Shown piece by piece: positions 1 to 11,651 of a stretch of 64,000 nt of DNA. A program made the translations under genes and the position numbers. Where the stretch lies: positions 128,047,990 to 128,111,989 of the forward strand of contig CP136067.1 of the NCBI GenBank assembly GCA_032622095.1, given 5' to 3'. How positions within the stretch are numbered: the stretch's first letter is position 1; each line of letters opens with the position of its first letter. The notes under the pieces are model-generated. The model had not been told where the DNA came from and did no database searches. It saw only the letters and a program-made list of their open reading frames with translations. Source of the stretch: Siphonodentalium dalli. Lineage: Eukaryota; Mollusca; Scaphopoda; Gadilida; Siphonodentaliidae.

Positions 1-245
1 GTAGACTAGCCTCAAGCATTCCTAGAGTTAGATATTTCAAACCTGACACCCCACTTAGGTTGTAAAATTTCCAACTGATGACAGTTCCAATGACAATGTT
101 GACCAAATGTATGACAATATTGTTTTCTTAAATTAACTAGCAGTTTTTGACTGGCCACGGGGGAGGGACCAGGACACAAGCTTTCCAATTGTGGGAAATT
201 TCCAACTAATGTTTTGGCAGGTATGAAATTTCCAACTGTTGATAG
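1..245 (-). repeat. fragment of a CAGGGAYGTG-family (hAT-like) repeat
   Basis: This stretch is closely similar, in reverse complement, to about 34200-34640. Both share the block 'gggagggaccaggacacaag' and repeated 'gaaatttccaac' words. It looks like an internal piece of the family whose ends begin CAGGGATGTGGC (4981 and 34141) or CAGGGACGTGAC (43210). No coding potential is recognised. Confidence 0.7.
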
Positions 246-900
246 TAATGACTCAATGCTCATCACATTGCAAAAAAAAAAATGAAAATGATATGCTTTA
301 TAGCCAAACAGTTCCTCCCCCAACATTTTAAAGCTTAGAATTTTGAATTTTTTTTCACAAATTGGATACCTGATCGCCAAAACTTTTGATGATTCGGGCA
401 AAATTGAGATAAATTGCAATATTTTTCAGATCTCAACAGGAATTACGCAGAGTTTAGGTTATTTTAATACATTACGCTACATGTACAGTGTGCAAGTTCA
501 TGTTTATTCATGGGAAATTCTCCATATATCATTTTTGTTCAATCCTGGAAAAACACTGGACACAGGCCTCAGTCCCCTCAACTATTTCAGGCATGTTTGG
601 CATTGAACAAAATGACCCTAGAAAAGGCTAAATAGTAAATACTACATCAGGGAAGGATCCAGGGCTGTTTTGATACCTGTTACAGGTTTGGTCGCCCAAA
701 CTCTGGAGGCCTAAATGTCCCCAAATTGCAAGTGAATAGTCTTTATTAAAGCTGAATTTTCTATATTTTGAAGGAAATCTTCTATTATAATTCAACAACA
801 TGCAATGCAAATCATAAATATTCAGTTGATATAGAGCCTTTATTTCCATAATCAAGTGTGCAGTGAGGAATGTTTTAACCCTTTCATGACTGGGGCTTCT
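246..900. other. unassigned, no gene seen
   Basis: AT-rich sequence with an A11 run near 271. Short open frames occur but show no domain, codon pattern or recognisable similarity. I see no repeat boundary. Confidence 0.5.
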
Positions 901-920
901 TGAAATTTAGCAAAATTCCT

Positions 921-1072
921 GTGCCAATGCATTCTCGTATACGGTATATGCGAGTCTTCCATCTAAGGAGCCTCGCATATATAAGAGAATACATTGGCTT
1001 TTATCTTGACGTTGTAAGCCAGTGCATTTTCTTATGCGGAAGACTTGCATATATAAGAGAATGAAATGGCAT
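921..1072. repeat. two adjacent imperfect palindromes of a dispersed foldback family
   Basis: Positions 922-998 form a hairpin whose arms run from 'gccaatgcattctc' to 'gagaatacattggc'. Positions 1018-1070 form a weaker copy. The same arms recur at 31821-31889 and 48392-48440, each inside a different MITE. Confidence 0.75.
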
Positions 1073-2020
1073 AGGATCTTTAATGCCGCACTAGTGCAGC
1101 TCTTGTCATAAAATGGCTAATGTCCCAATTTATATAGGAACATTCTCAAATGCAGAACAGGTGTCCCCAAAAAATCTCTGGATTCTTCCCTGTACATGTA
1201 CATAATCATTTAGGAAATTAGAATTAAACAAAGACTTTATCAGACTTTGTTTGCTGCGATATAGTATATACCGTACATGTACATGTAGCACATGGGCGCC
1301 AAATTACTTGTACAAAGTTTACCTTGTTGGTATCGAAAATGGACAAAGTACTATATGTGAAACTTATTGATGGATTACCTAATACTTCATATATTGTAGA
1401 TTGTCAAGAGTGTTTTTCTCATTTCTTTCTGTGTATGATGATGTGGCGGCATTGGTACCAGTACATGGCAGAAAACTCCTGTCTAGTGTCTATCTTTATA
1501 CATGCATGCACCGCCCGGGTATGGTTTCTGTAATGAAAATCAATGAAAGAATAAACATGTATAGAAATGTACTGGCCTGTATATCAATATAATGTAAACA
1601 ATGATACATGCATGATTTAGGCACATGTAAATGTATGTCAAATAAAACACCTGCATCGGTTTTCACACTAACTCTGTCAATGAAAGTTGTAATGATCTGT
1701 AATGCCTAAAGCAGGCCGCACATGAAGTGATATTTGGTGCACGAATGCAGAACGATATTTGTCAGATTTTGAACATGTGAATTGTTTTTATCACTTTAAT
1801 ATGGTAGACCACTGCACACAATGTGATCGGGTCATGAGATCTGGTTTTCACTTTCTCAGAAAGCCTGAGAAAGGCAACATTGGGTTATTATTAACATGCA
1901 TGATGGATAGGTTATATGCATGATGGATAGGTTATATGCATAGGTCTCTATGTGTATTTATCGCAGATATTTAATACAATATTCCAATAAATATCACAAG
2001 TTCTTGAAGTTATATAGACT
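1073..2020. other. unassigned, no gene seen
   Basis: AT-rich sequence with several 'tacatgtacatgta' words near 1270-1290 and a 20-bp tandem duplication at 1901-1940. Open frames around 1324-1592 are short, overlap each other in two frames and lack recognisable features. Confidence 0.5.
1901..1940. repeat. 20-bp tandem duplication
   Basis: The 20-bp unit starting 'tgatggatag' and ending 'ttatatgca' occurs twice head to tail without mismatch. Confidence 0.85.
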
Positions 2021-2410
2021 AGTACTCTCGGGCTCCGAATAAAAGTGCAGGCCCAAATAACAGTGCAGGGGGGAATTCCATTGAAAGTTACTAAAAGTAC
2101 AGACCCAAATAATAGTGCAGGGGAACTGCGAGCAAAACATCAACTGTGGTTAACCAAATTATGTTTATAGCAGGTTAAGTATAGGAGTCAACATACCGGT
2201 AGTATGTATCATGTGGTGTTTTGGTATGCCACATACTTGAATATGTACATGCAAAAGTTATCAGTATAGCTCATCATTTACATCAGAATCATATAGAAAT
2301 ATTGAGTTTGTGCTGATTTAAATTTTCACAGCTTCAAAATTAATAAACGTGCAGACCCAAAAAAGCACGGTGCAGGGGGGAATTTCCCAAGAAAATAATA
2401 AACGTGCATG
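2021..2410. repeat. degenerate end of a TA-flanked TIR family
   Basis: From 2021 the sequence 'tactctcgggctccgaataa' resembles the terminal repeat of the element at 3450-4212 (tactctagtgatccgaataa). Repeated 'gtgcagacccaaataa' and 'gtgcaggggggaatt' words follow at 2046-2120 and 2349-2385. The opposite end was not found, so this is a fragment. Confidence 0.5.
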
Positions 2411-2530
2411 CATGTTTATTTTAACCCCAAGAGTAGGCCCTACCTATTTCCCCACACAAATTCGCAATCAGATATTATATCGACACCAATTTGCTGATGT
2501 CCAGGACTTCCACCTTTTTTGTTTTGTTTT

Positions 2531-2940
2531 CGGTAGTCGGTGGCCGAGAGGTAGCGTACTGGTCTCTCGTGCTAGCGGACCGGGGATTGCAACCTGGTCA
2601 GGGTATACTGACAAAAATAAGAACTCGGTCAGATACCAAGTTTGTCAGGCTGAAAAGTCTCATTCGAGATCACTGAATAAAGATCCGAATGCAAAATGCC
2701 GACTCCCCCCCCATTACAACACTTGTCCAGGTATGTTGTCGTGGGTGCAGTACTGCAGTTCGCTGTCCGATCAGGTGCAGACATCAATGGCTGACCCGTG
2801 TACACGCCTCGGTGTGTGCATGTTAAAGAACACTACTGAGTCACTGTTATAAAGTTATAAAGTTACTCGGCTGTGGTAGCACTTGGACCAGTGCGTCTAC
2901 AACCAGAATTGGTTCCTGTACTGTAATGTCTACAGATACA
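2531..2940 (+). mobile_element. tRNA-derived SINE-like element
   Basis: A box-like 'tggccgagagg' (2541-2551) is followed 30 bp later by a degenerate B box 'ggggattgcaacc' (2582-2594). This is the spacing and sequence of a Ser/Leu-type tRNA promoter. The ~340 bp beyond is not tRNA-like and includes 'gtgcatgttaaagaaca' (2817-2833), which suggests a SINE body. A functional tRNA is ruled out because no cloverleaf can be closed. The family is not identified and the 3' end is approximate. Confidence 0.6.
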
Positions 2941-3447
2941 GATTTTCAATTGTACATGTAGTTGTAGGCCTATTGTAGAGGCATGAATATATTCCGCTGT
3001 ACGAAATATCCCGCTACTCTGACTTTGCTATTCAACTTGGACTTGAAGGACATGCTGGATGCCAAGTTGAATCTGATTGTCTACTTGGAATAAATCGCAC
3101 GACTCTATTGTACATAATAAAAAATATTTTATTCCTTGCGGAGCTGATCGTGCGACAAAATGTTGCGCTATTCTCCACCGAACGCGCTACAATTTGACTA
3201 GGCTGTAACCGGTGCTCGATATTTGTTGAACAAAATATATCACATTGTGTGATGTGCGCTTAAGTTAATGCACTTATTAAACGGTTTGTTTAAGGGGGGC
3301 GGTCAAGCGAACAATTTTGAATGGGGGTTTCCATGTAAATCAGCGGAGCAAACGTAACAGAGTTGCACATACTTCCGAGTGTGGCTTGATGTGGTATTGG
3401 AATCAACCGTTATTTATCTGGCGGATCGAGAATTTTTTTAATGGAAT
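2941..3447. other. unassigned, no gene seen
   Basis: No convincing coding or repeat structure was recognised. Includes a 'ttaaggggggcgg' stretch near 3290. Confidence 0.45.
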
Positions 3448-3449
3448 TA

Positions 3450-4212
3450 CTCTAGTGATCCGAATAATAGTAGGGGTCGGAATAATAGTAGGGGGTGGAA
3501 AATTTGCCAAATTTTAATAATAGTAGGGGTCGGAATAATAGTAGGGGGTGGAAATGTCAATGAAAAAGGAGATCATTGAAGAACACTGATTTAATTATCA
3601 AACAAAAACTTATATTTATAATAAACACTCCTCGACCCAGCACGGACAACATCTGGTTCTTGCAGAACCTTTTCAATGTCATTGATTTGAACGGAGAACA
3701 CTGCGTCAACACTTTTATACGAATTTTCAGTTCCAGCACAAGACTCGAAAAATCTAACACTCAGGGGATCCTGAGCGGTAACTACTCAATTGTGTTCTAA
3801 TTAAAGAAACTTTCAAACGTGAGCCCCAGACGTTGATTAACTTCTTAGTTAATAACGCGTCAATTGTAAAAAAAAAACACAGACACTGAACGATAAACAA
3901 TACCCGCAGAGGGGGTCTGTCTATTGCAATAGGGTCGCACAAATTGCAAAATAGCGACACGTGCGAGGATGGAGTTACTTCCCATGGATCAAATCATTGA
4001 TTATATTGCGATGCCAGACGGTTGCGCAAATTCTTTAAACGTATTCCGTTTCATGCATGCCATTTGATTAAAAACTACGAATAATGCGATCATTCATGGA
4101 GTATGGGTGATCAAAATTAAATAATCGTAGGGGCTTGAATAAGAATCGTAGGGGGTGGATTTTTTCTCCAAAATTAACAATCGTACGGGTACGGTTATTC
4201 GGATCACTAGAG
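3450..4212. mobile_element. 763-bp TIR element with TA target duplication
   Basis: The left end CTCTAGTGATCCGAATAA (3450) matches the reverse complement of the right end, which stops at 4212. TA dinucleotides flank both ends (3448-3449 and 4213-4214). Subterminal repeats 'ataatagtaggggtcgg' and 'ataatagtagggggtgg' occur at the left (3465-3553) and in degenerate form at the right. TA duplication plus such repeats fits Tc1/mariner-pogo-like elements (inference). The short internal frames show no transposase motif, so it appears non-autonomous. Confidence 0.75.
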
Positions 4213-4214
4213 TA

Positions 4215-4715
4215 CATCACTTGAAGTCTTGACCTACATTTGAAAAATCAATATAAAATTCAAAAATATATACACCAACATTATCATGGAACAAGTTCCA
4301 ATAAATACTTGTTGTTTCCAATAACACATCAAATCACACTCAGAGTCAGAAGTAGGTGCAAGTCTGTATTTTTTCAATTTGCTCCGCAGATTTGCATTGA
4401 AATCCACATTCAAAATTGGTCACTTGACCTCCACCGTAAAGAACGTTATCGAAACAAAAATTATATCGTCTATGTGTGCTATGCATCAGCTACAATGATA
4501 ACGCGGCAACATAAACCTTGTTAATGACAACATAACGAATATATTCATCAAATACAAACCGAAATAACTCGCACAGCAAAATTTTGAAATTTTTCATCCG
4601 GAAGTTCTTGATGGGTAATCGCTAAAAGATACGAAGCTGCGGCACATTAATTAGTAATCACAATATAAAATATGCTAATAAGATATGGTGGTACAGTCCA
4701 GATAGAAACAAACTG
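4215..4715. other. unassigned; partial match to 27.0-27.1 kb
   Basis: No gene recognised. Positions 4600-4690 (with 'gctaaaagatacgaag') are related in inverted orientation to about 27030-27100, so part of this is a dispersed repeat. Confidence 0.5.
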
Positions 4716-4980
4716 AAATGTGCTTTAGCTTCGTGGCTTTGTACCTTATAAACCACGAAACTAAGGCACATGTATGCTTTACGGGCGTATTTCAAGTTTT
4801 TGAGGACCGTAACAACACGTTTTATTATAGATACGTATCAGTTAAGACTATCCAAAGATGTTTCATTCCCAAACTACGTCATATAATTAACCCATCCCCG
4901 GTTATAACCAAATGTGCTTTAGCTTCGTAGCTTTTAATGTACAAATCTGTACCTTATAAGCCACGAAGCTAAGGCACATG
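4716..4980 (+). repeat. diverged units of the 380-bp satellite
   Basis: Contains two copies of the satellite hairpin word 'tgtgctttagcttcgt' (near 4718 and 4913) with degenerate partner arms, plus the 'cagttaagactatccaaag' start at about 4838. It is separated from the main array by the element at 4981-5328. Confidence 0.75.
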
Positions 4981-5328
4981 CAGGGATGTGGCTAGAGGGT
5001 CTCCGCTGGGGGGGTGTCCACCTTAGGAATTTCCAACTGCACCCCCCCCCCCCCCCTTGAGTCGCAATCACACCAACACAACTTTTTGCATAATTTGCAC
5101 CCCCCCCCCCCTTGAGTCGGAATCACACCGACACAACTTTTTGCATAATTCCATTTGCACCCCTCCCCCCTTGTACCTCATGCTCAGGCCTAATTTCCTA
5201 TCTATTCATAAGCCATGCTTCTATTTTCCCAGAATGAGAACATTAAGATATTTTAACCTGACAATTGCCCCCCCCCCCCAAAACAACTAGTGTTCTAATT
5301 CCAGACAAATGCACACAGCTACCGACAA
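4981..5328 (+). mobile_element. CAGGG-type (hAT-like) repeat near the satellite's left end
   Basis: Begins CAGGGATGTGGCTAGAGGG, as at 34141, and contains three poly-C-centred repeats near 5042, 5100 and 5161, two of them followed by 'ttgagtcg' (5057 and 5112). It ends in a block 'ccagacaaatgcacacagct' that is inverted at 34990-35020. Satellite sequence lies directly on both sides (ending 4980, resuming 5329). No clear target duplication was found. Confidence 0.6.
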
Positions 5329-7800
5329 CAGTTAAGACTATCCAACGATGTTTCCTTCCCAAACTACGTCAAATAATTAACCCATCCCCGGTTATAACCA
5401 AATGTGCTTTAGCTTCGTGGCTTTGTACCTTAAAAGGCACGAAGCTAAAGCACATACCTATCAAATCATTCATTTTCAGCCTCTACATGGAAAATAAAGG
5501 CTTAATTTGACCAGCAACGTTGAAAGACATATAACGAGCTATCAGAAATCACGTCTTTGCCATATCATGTGGACACATTAACCCACAACAGGCCGTCAAC
5601 GGGATGTGCCGCAGCTTCGTGGCATGTGCTTTAGCTTCGTGACATGCTCTGCAGCCAAAGTTGAAGTATTTGGCCACCCTAACTGGAGGTTTCATTGTAC
5701 ATATATATCAGTTAAGACTACCCAAAGATGTTTCCTTCCCATATTACGTGAAATAATTAACCTATTCCCGGTTATAACCAAATGTGCTTTAGCTTCGTGG
5801 CTTTGTACCTTAAAAGGCACGAAGCTAAAGCACACACCTATCAAATCATTCCTTTTCAGCCTCTACATGGAAAATAAAAGCTTAATTTGACCAGCAACGT
5901 TGAAAGACATATAACGAGCTATCAGAAATCACGTCTTTGCCATATCATGTGGACACATTAACCCACAACAGGCCGTCAACGGGATGTGCCGCAGCTTCGT
6001 GGCATGTGCTTTAGCTTCGTGACATGCTCTGCAGCCAAAGTTGAAGTATTTGGCCACCCTAACTGGAGGTTTCATTGTACATATATATCTGTTAAGACTA
6101 TCCAAAGATGTTTCCTTCCCATATTACGTGAAATAATTAACCTATTCCCGGTTATAACCAAATGTGCTTTAGCTTCGTGGCTTTGTACCTTAAAAGGCAC
6201 GAAGCTAAAGCACACACCTATCAAATCATTCCTTTTCAGCCTCTACATGGAAAATAAAAGCTTAATTTGACCAGCAACGTTGAAAGACATATAACGAGCT
6301 ATCAGGAATCACGTCTTTGCCATATCATATGGACACATTAACCCACAACAGGCCGACAACGGGATGTGCCGCAGCTTCGTGGCATGTGCTTTAGCTTCGT
6401 GACATGCTCTGCAGCCAAAGTTGAAGTATTTGGCCACCCTAACTGGAGGTTTTATTGTACATATATATCTGTTAATACTATCCAAAGATGTTTCCTTCCC
6501 ATATTACGTGAAATAATTAACCCATCCCCGGTTATAACCAAATGTGCTTTAGCTTCGTGGCTTTGTACCTTAAAAGGCACGAAGCTAAAGCACACACCTA
6601 TCAAATCATTCCTTTTCAGCCTCTACATGGAAAATAAAAGCTTAATTTGACCAGCAACGTTGAAAGACATATAACGAGCTATCAGAAATCACGTCTTTGC
6701 CATATCATGTGGACACATTAACCCACAACAGGCCGACAACGGGATGTGCCGCAGCTTCGTGGCATGTGCTTTAGCTTCGTGACATGCTCTGCAGCCAAAG
6801 TTGAAGTATTTGGCCACCCTAACTGGAGGTTTCATTGTACATATATATCTGTTAAGACTATCCAAAGATGTTTCCTTCCCATATTACGTGAAATAATTAA
6901 CCTATTCCCGGTTATAACCAAATGTGCTTTAGCTTCGTGGCTTTGTACCTTAAAAGGCACGAAGCTAAAGCACACACCTATCAAATCATTCCTTTTCAGC
7001 CTCTACATGGAAAATAAAAGCTTAATTTGACCAGCAACGTTGAAAGACATATAACGAGCTATCAGAAATCACGTCTTTGCCATATCATATGGACACATTA
7101 ACCCACAACAGGCCGACAACGGGATGTGCCGCAGCTTCGTGGCATGTGCTTTAGCTTCGTGATATGCTCTGCAGCCAAAGTTGAAGTATTTGGCCACCCC
7201 AACTAGAGGTTTCTTTGTACATATATATCAGTTAAGACTATCCAAAGATGTTTCCTTCCCATATTACGTGAAATAATTAACCTATTCCCGGTTATAACCA
7301 AATGTGCTTTAGCTTCGTGGCTTTGTACCTTAAAAGGCACGAAGCTCAAGCACATATTGCTTTATAACCATATTTCAAGTATTTAGTGACTACAACTTGA
7401 CTTTTTATTATAGATACATATCAATTAAGACTATCCAATGATATTTCCTTCCCAAACTACGTCAAATAATTAACCCATCCCCGGTTATAACCAAATGTGC
7501 TTTAGCTTCGTGGCTTTGTACCTTAAAAGGCACGAAGCTAAAGCACACACCTATCAAATCATTCCTTTTCAGCCTCTACATGGAAAATAAAAGCTTAATT
7601 TGACCAGCAACGTTGAAAGACATATAACGAGCTATCAGAAATCACGTCTTTGCCATATCATGTGGACACATTAACCCACAACAGGCCGTCAACGGGATGT
7701 GCCGCAGCTTCGTGGCATGTGCTTTAGCTTCGTGACATGCTCTGCAACCAAAGTTGAAGTATTTGGCCACCCTAACTGGAGGTTTCATTGAATATTGTTC
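5329..7800 (+). repeat. ~380-bp satellite array with internal hairpins
   Basis: Unit starts ('agttaagacta' or close variants) fall at 5329, 5709, 6089, 6469, 6849 and 7229, an exact 380-bp period. A truncated 193-bp unit follows (7229-7421), then a last copy from 7422. Each unit carries the hairpin 'tgtgctttagcttcgtggc' / 'gcacgaagctaaagcaca' and a second related motif 'gcagcttcgtggcatgtgct'. Units differ at few positions. Each contains a 94-codon open frame, but the frames follow the repeat period and show no known domain, so I do not call genes. Confidence 0.92.
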
Positions 7801-7970
7801 ACATACAGGGAACGAATGCTTTAATACAGTATACAATTATCGGAAAGTCACTGCAAGGGAGTGAACTCAAAATAGTCACTTATATCAAACCATACCACCA
7901 AATGTATGAATGATAATTGACATTGAATTGTCCTATGATTACATAAATAATGAAAGTGTCAATGACACTG

Positions 7971-9092
7971 TAGCTCAACTTGGAATAATTTAATGTATTA
8001 CAGTCAATGGAGCGATTAGGAATGTGGAAAGTTGAATGTCTAATACTAGTTTATAGACATGAAGAGAAAAGTAAAATCCAAGATGGCTGCTGGCGGCCAT
8101 GTTTTCGGCCGAATGACCCCAAAATGATTGTATCCCATCTACATGTCATCGTTAACATCCATGACAAATTTTATGACGATCAGACTAAAGAGGTACGACC
8201 TGTAACCCATGCTAAAGAATTTAGTCATACAAAGAGTAAAATCCAAGATGGCTGCTGGCGGCCATGTTTTTTGGCCGAATGACCCCAAAATTACTCGTTC
8301 CCCATCTACATGTCAATATTATCATCCATGACAAATTTCATGATGATCAGACGAACAGTACGACCTGTGGATTAAATTTTGAAATCCAAGATGGCCACTG
8401 GTGGCCATGTTTTTTGTCCGAATGACCCCAAAATGACTCGTTCCCATCTACATTCCAATTTCAACAGCCATGACAAATTTTATGATGATCAGACTAAAGG
8501 TACGACCTGTAGCCCGTGCTAAAGGATTTAGTCATACAAAGAGTAAAATCCAAGATGGCTGCTGGCGACCATGTTTTTTGGCCGAATGACCCCAAAATGA
8601 CTCGTTCCCATCTACATGTCATTATTAACATTCTTGACAAATTTTATAATTGATCAGACTAATAGTACGACCTGTAGCCCGTGCTAAAGAATTTAGTCAT
8701 ACAAAGAGTAAAATCCAAGATGGCTGCTGGCGGCCATGTTTTTGGGCCGAATGACCCCAAAATTACTCGTTCCTATCTACATGTCAATATTAACATGCAT
8801 TACAAATTTCATGATGATCAGACAAACAGTACGGCCTGTAGCCCGTGCTAATGGATTGAATTTTGAAATCCAAGATGGCCACTGGCAGCCATGTTTTTTT
8901 TCCGAATGACCCCAAAATTAATAATTCTGGTCTAAATGTTGATGTCAACAGCTATGACAAATTTAATAATGATCCGACCAAAGGTACGACCTGTAGCCTG
9001 CATTGTTGACGCCTTACGTACACACACACACACGGATGACGGACGACAAAGCCATGGCAATAGCTCAAACTTTACAAAGTAAAGTTGAGCTA
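7971..9092. mobile_element. tandem-core element with TAGCTCAACTT ends (pearl/HINE-like)
   Basis: The left end TAGCTCAACTT (7971) pairs with AAAGTTGAGCTA at the right (ending 9092). The right end itself folds with 'tagctcaaacttt' at 9061. Between them lie six copies of a ~147-165 bp core marked by 'aaatccaagatggc' (near 8071, 8235, 8381, 8543, 8708 and 8865), then a (CA)n/'gatgacggacgac' stretch. Tandem cores plus an ACGG-like microsatellite plus terminal palindromes match the published layout of bivalve pearl/HINE elements; that assignment is inference. Confidence 0.65.
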
Positions 9093-9093
9093 A

Positions 9094-10110
9094 AAAAGAA
9101 AGTCGGACCGCACCGCAATTAGCATCATGCGGTCCTAAGGAGATTGAATACAAAAAAATATTGAAATCGGTTAATAGTTAAACAGTTTGAGTTATGAGGG
9201 CTCGACACACGGAGGGAGAAAGTGTGACGGACAGACGCAGTCAATCCAGTACACCCCCCATTTTCTTCGAAAGTGAGGGTATAATTATTTGAAGTTGCAA
9301 TATAAATCTTAATTCTTATCATCTTAGAAGAAAAAATATAAAGTTCTAAGAGTGAATTTTATCAAATTAATAAATTAATAAAATTAAGTATGATTTTTAT
9401 CAATCGAAAACAGCTGTTTAACCTTCTATATACTATACTATAAATTTGGATCAATAAGTTATCTAATAATTTCAGAGATTTTACAATTGAAATTTTGTTT
9501 TCACATTCTACAATATTTAAGTTAGCACCTGGAATTGTGACCATAAATTATACATCAATTTTGAGTGCAATATAATACATTCTGGGATTTAAAAATTGAA
9601 AATAGCTTATCTTATTCTACAATATACAAGTTAGCTCTTTATTACCCTAATTGCCCTCCATACAGTTCAGTCACAAAGCAAGTTTGGGTGTGATAAAGCA
9701 ACACCAACAGGAGTTATGTTAAATGGATTTTCCAAAAAGGCCCATATATGCAGATATATGTGGAAAAAATTATGGAAACGAATCCTGATTCGCACTTTAC
9801 ATATATCAGTATTTTGAGCCAATTCAGTTGTAAAAAATTTTAGGTGGTGATCATGTCATCCTAACTGGAGTTATCATCCAGAAACAAAAAACCCTAAATT
9901 TTTTAAGTCGAAAAGGGACCATAACTCTAGAAAAAATATTCGACAGAACCTGATTCGCACTAATTTGAGAAAAATAATTGAAATCGGTTCACATTTGTTC
10001 GAGTTATTAATCCGGACAGACAGGTGGACGGATACAGTCGGATAAAAGTCAGGATGGACGGACCAGGTCAATCCAGTATACCCCCCATTTTCTTCGAAAG
10101 TGGTGGTATT
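9094..10110. repeat. hairpin-ended repeat with two similar tails
   Basis: It opens with the hairpin 'ggaccgca...tgcggtcc' (9105-9136). Two copies of a tail reading 'caatccagtayaccccccat' followed by 'cttcgaaagtg' occur at about 9240-9285 and 10068-10110. The AT-rich middle has no gene. The right tail is followed by 'atgaaagtgtcaataacact', like the left flank of the previous element (7950). Confidence 0.6.
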
Positions 10111-10430
10111 ATGAAAGTGTCAATAACACTTTACCTCTAGATGAAGCTTTTTACATGTGTATCCAGATAATGGTTACCCATAATTCTGCTGTGGTTAAAG
10201 AGCTGTTTATTTAGGGCATTACAGTAGTATGGTTGTGATATGCAAAATGATAGGTTAACCCGGATCAAATTGGTAAAGAAGCGATTTTGGTGTCAATAGA
10301 CGCAGGAGAGTCCTCGGTAAATATATCTAAAATCTGCTTTGGGGAAACTTTGTTATCCAATATGGCGTCCAACATGGTTGTCAATATGGCATCAGTTATC
10401 AAAATAAGTCATAATACAATACATTGTGGC
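10111..10430. other. flank of tandem-core repeats, no gene
   Basis: Contains degenerate 'ccaatatggcgtccaacatgg' core words near 10357 that continue after the hAT insertion. It ends in the hAT target site ATTGTGGC (10423-10430). Confidence 0.55.
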
Positions 10431-11643
10431 TAGGGACCTGTGAATATTCGAGATTCGATTCGATGTCGATATCGGGCATCCAATTCGAGATCGACACCGA
10501 ATCGGTCCGCTGATTCGGATATTTTCGAATCGATGTTACTTTGGTGTCGTCACATTTTTTTGTGTCTAGATGACACATGCCAAATTACTTGAAGCCACAA
10601 AAATTGAAGCACAAAGTTGCCAACGTAGGTAATTTTAAATAGACGTGCATTATGAGAAATAAGTGCTTCAGTTGAAACCCGTGACGGTTATCAATCGCCT
10701 CATACATTTGTAAACTGTATCGACACAATATAAATTTTGCGTGATCGCTAGATGCGGAACTCAATTGAATATTTTATGTTTAAAACTTCAGATATCCAAT
10801 TCAGATTATAGGAATAAAATTCAGCCGCCGTTATGTGCGACAAAACATATATTGGAATGAACAGAAACCTTAGAACAATCAGCTGATTACGTTATTAAAT
10901 AGGCGTCATTATCTTAGACCAATTATCTGCGACACTGTGGGTAGAATTCCTTGAAATTTCCTACAATTAAGTTTCTGTTTCCTGGGAAATCGAGCGGATG
11001 CATCAAGTTTCGATCCGATGAATATTATTGATAACATTGAACAATTGTAATTTATGTCTGTTTTCTGGGACCCCAACTGCAAAGACAACTACTCTAAATA
11101 TGTGACGTATGTGTTTGATCTACCATGGGGTGAAAAGTTTAAGCGATAACTTATCATAACTACCATTGGTATGGACTAAAACTACAACAATTATATAGGT
11201 GATATAAGTTTATCAAATCTAGATTATCTTTAATAAATAATGTAGAAAAGTTACTTCTGAGTCATGGGGTTTGTGATACATTGATTGGACTGGCTTTATG
11301 TGCCTTATGGTCACTTCTTGTATCATGTTCGCAATTACACAGCTAGATAGAAATTAAATGAAACGTATTCCAAACCCTCGTGAGACTGACTTTCCTATGT
11401 CATGATTTTCCAATAAAAAAAAAACACACAAATTTCAGCGGATATTTAAGTAGATTAACGTTGCTGATATAGTATCTAGTGCATTTTGTAGTTTTGTTTG
11501 TCATGAGACACCGAAATCAAAACTGGTAAACAATTCAAACCACTAGCTGATTCGATTCGAGATTCGATTCGATGACGATATCAGGAAGGAGATTCGATAT
11601 CGAGATTCGATTCGATGCAAAATCCCCGATTAGCAGATCCCTA
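10431..11643. mobile_element. non-autonomous hAT element, 1213 bp
   Basis: The ends TAGGGACCTG and CAGATCCCTA are inverted repeats with one mismatch. The 8-bp target duplication ATTGTGGC is perfect (10423-10430 and 11644-11651). Subterminal clusters of 'gattcgattcgatg' occur at both ends (10450-10530 and 11550-11620). No open frame of transposase size is present, so it must have been mobilised in trans. An 8-bp duplication with TAGGG ends is diagnostic of the hAT superfamily. Confidence 0.9.
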
Positions 11644-11651
11644 ATTGTGGC

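Noticed and set aside
2541..2602. Functional tRNA gene
   Set aside because: Only degenerate A and B boxes are present; acceptor and anticodon stems do not form.
2349..2852. 167-codon plus-strand frame
   Set aside because: It spans the end of one repeat and the tRNA-derived SINE; no protein similarity recognised.
5606..7030. Four near-identical 94-codon open frames, 380 bp apart, resembling a tandem gene family
   Set aside because: They follow the satellite period exactly, contain the non-coding hairpin words, and have no known domain or expression signal.
8071..8880. CRISPR-like array of ~160-bp repeats
   Set aside because: Whole units repeat with divergence along their length, unlike short identical repeats with unique spacers, and the setting is eukaryotic.
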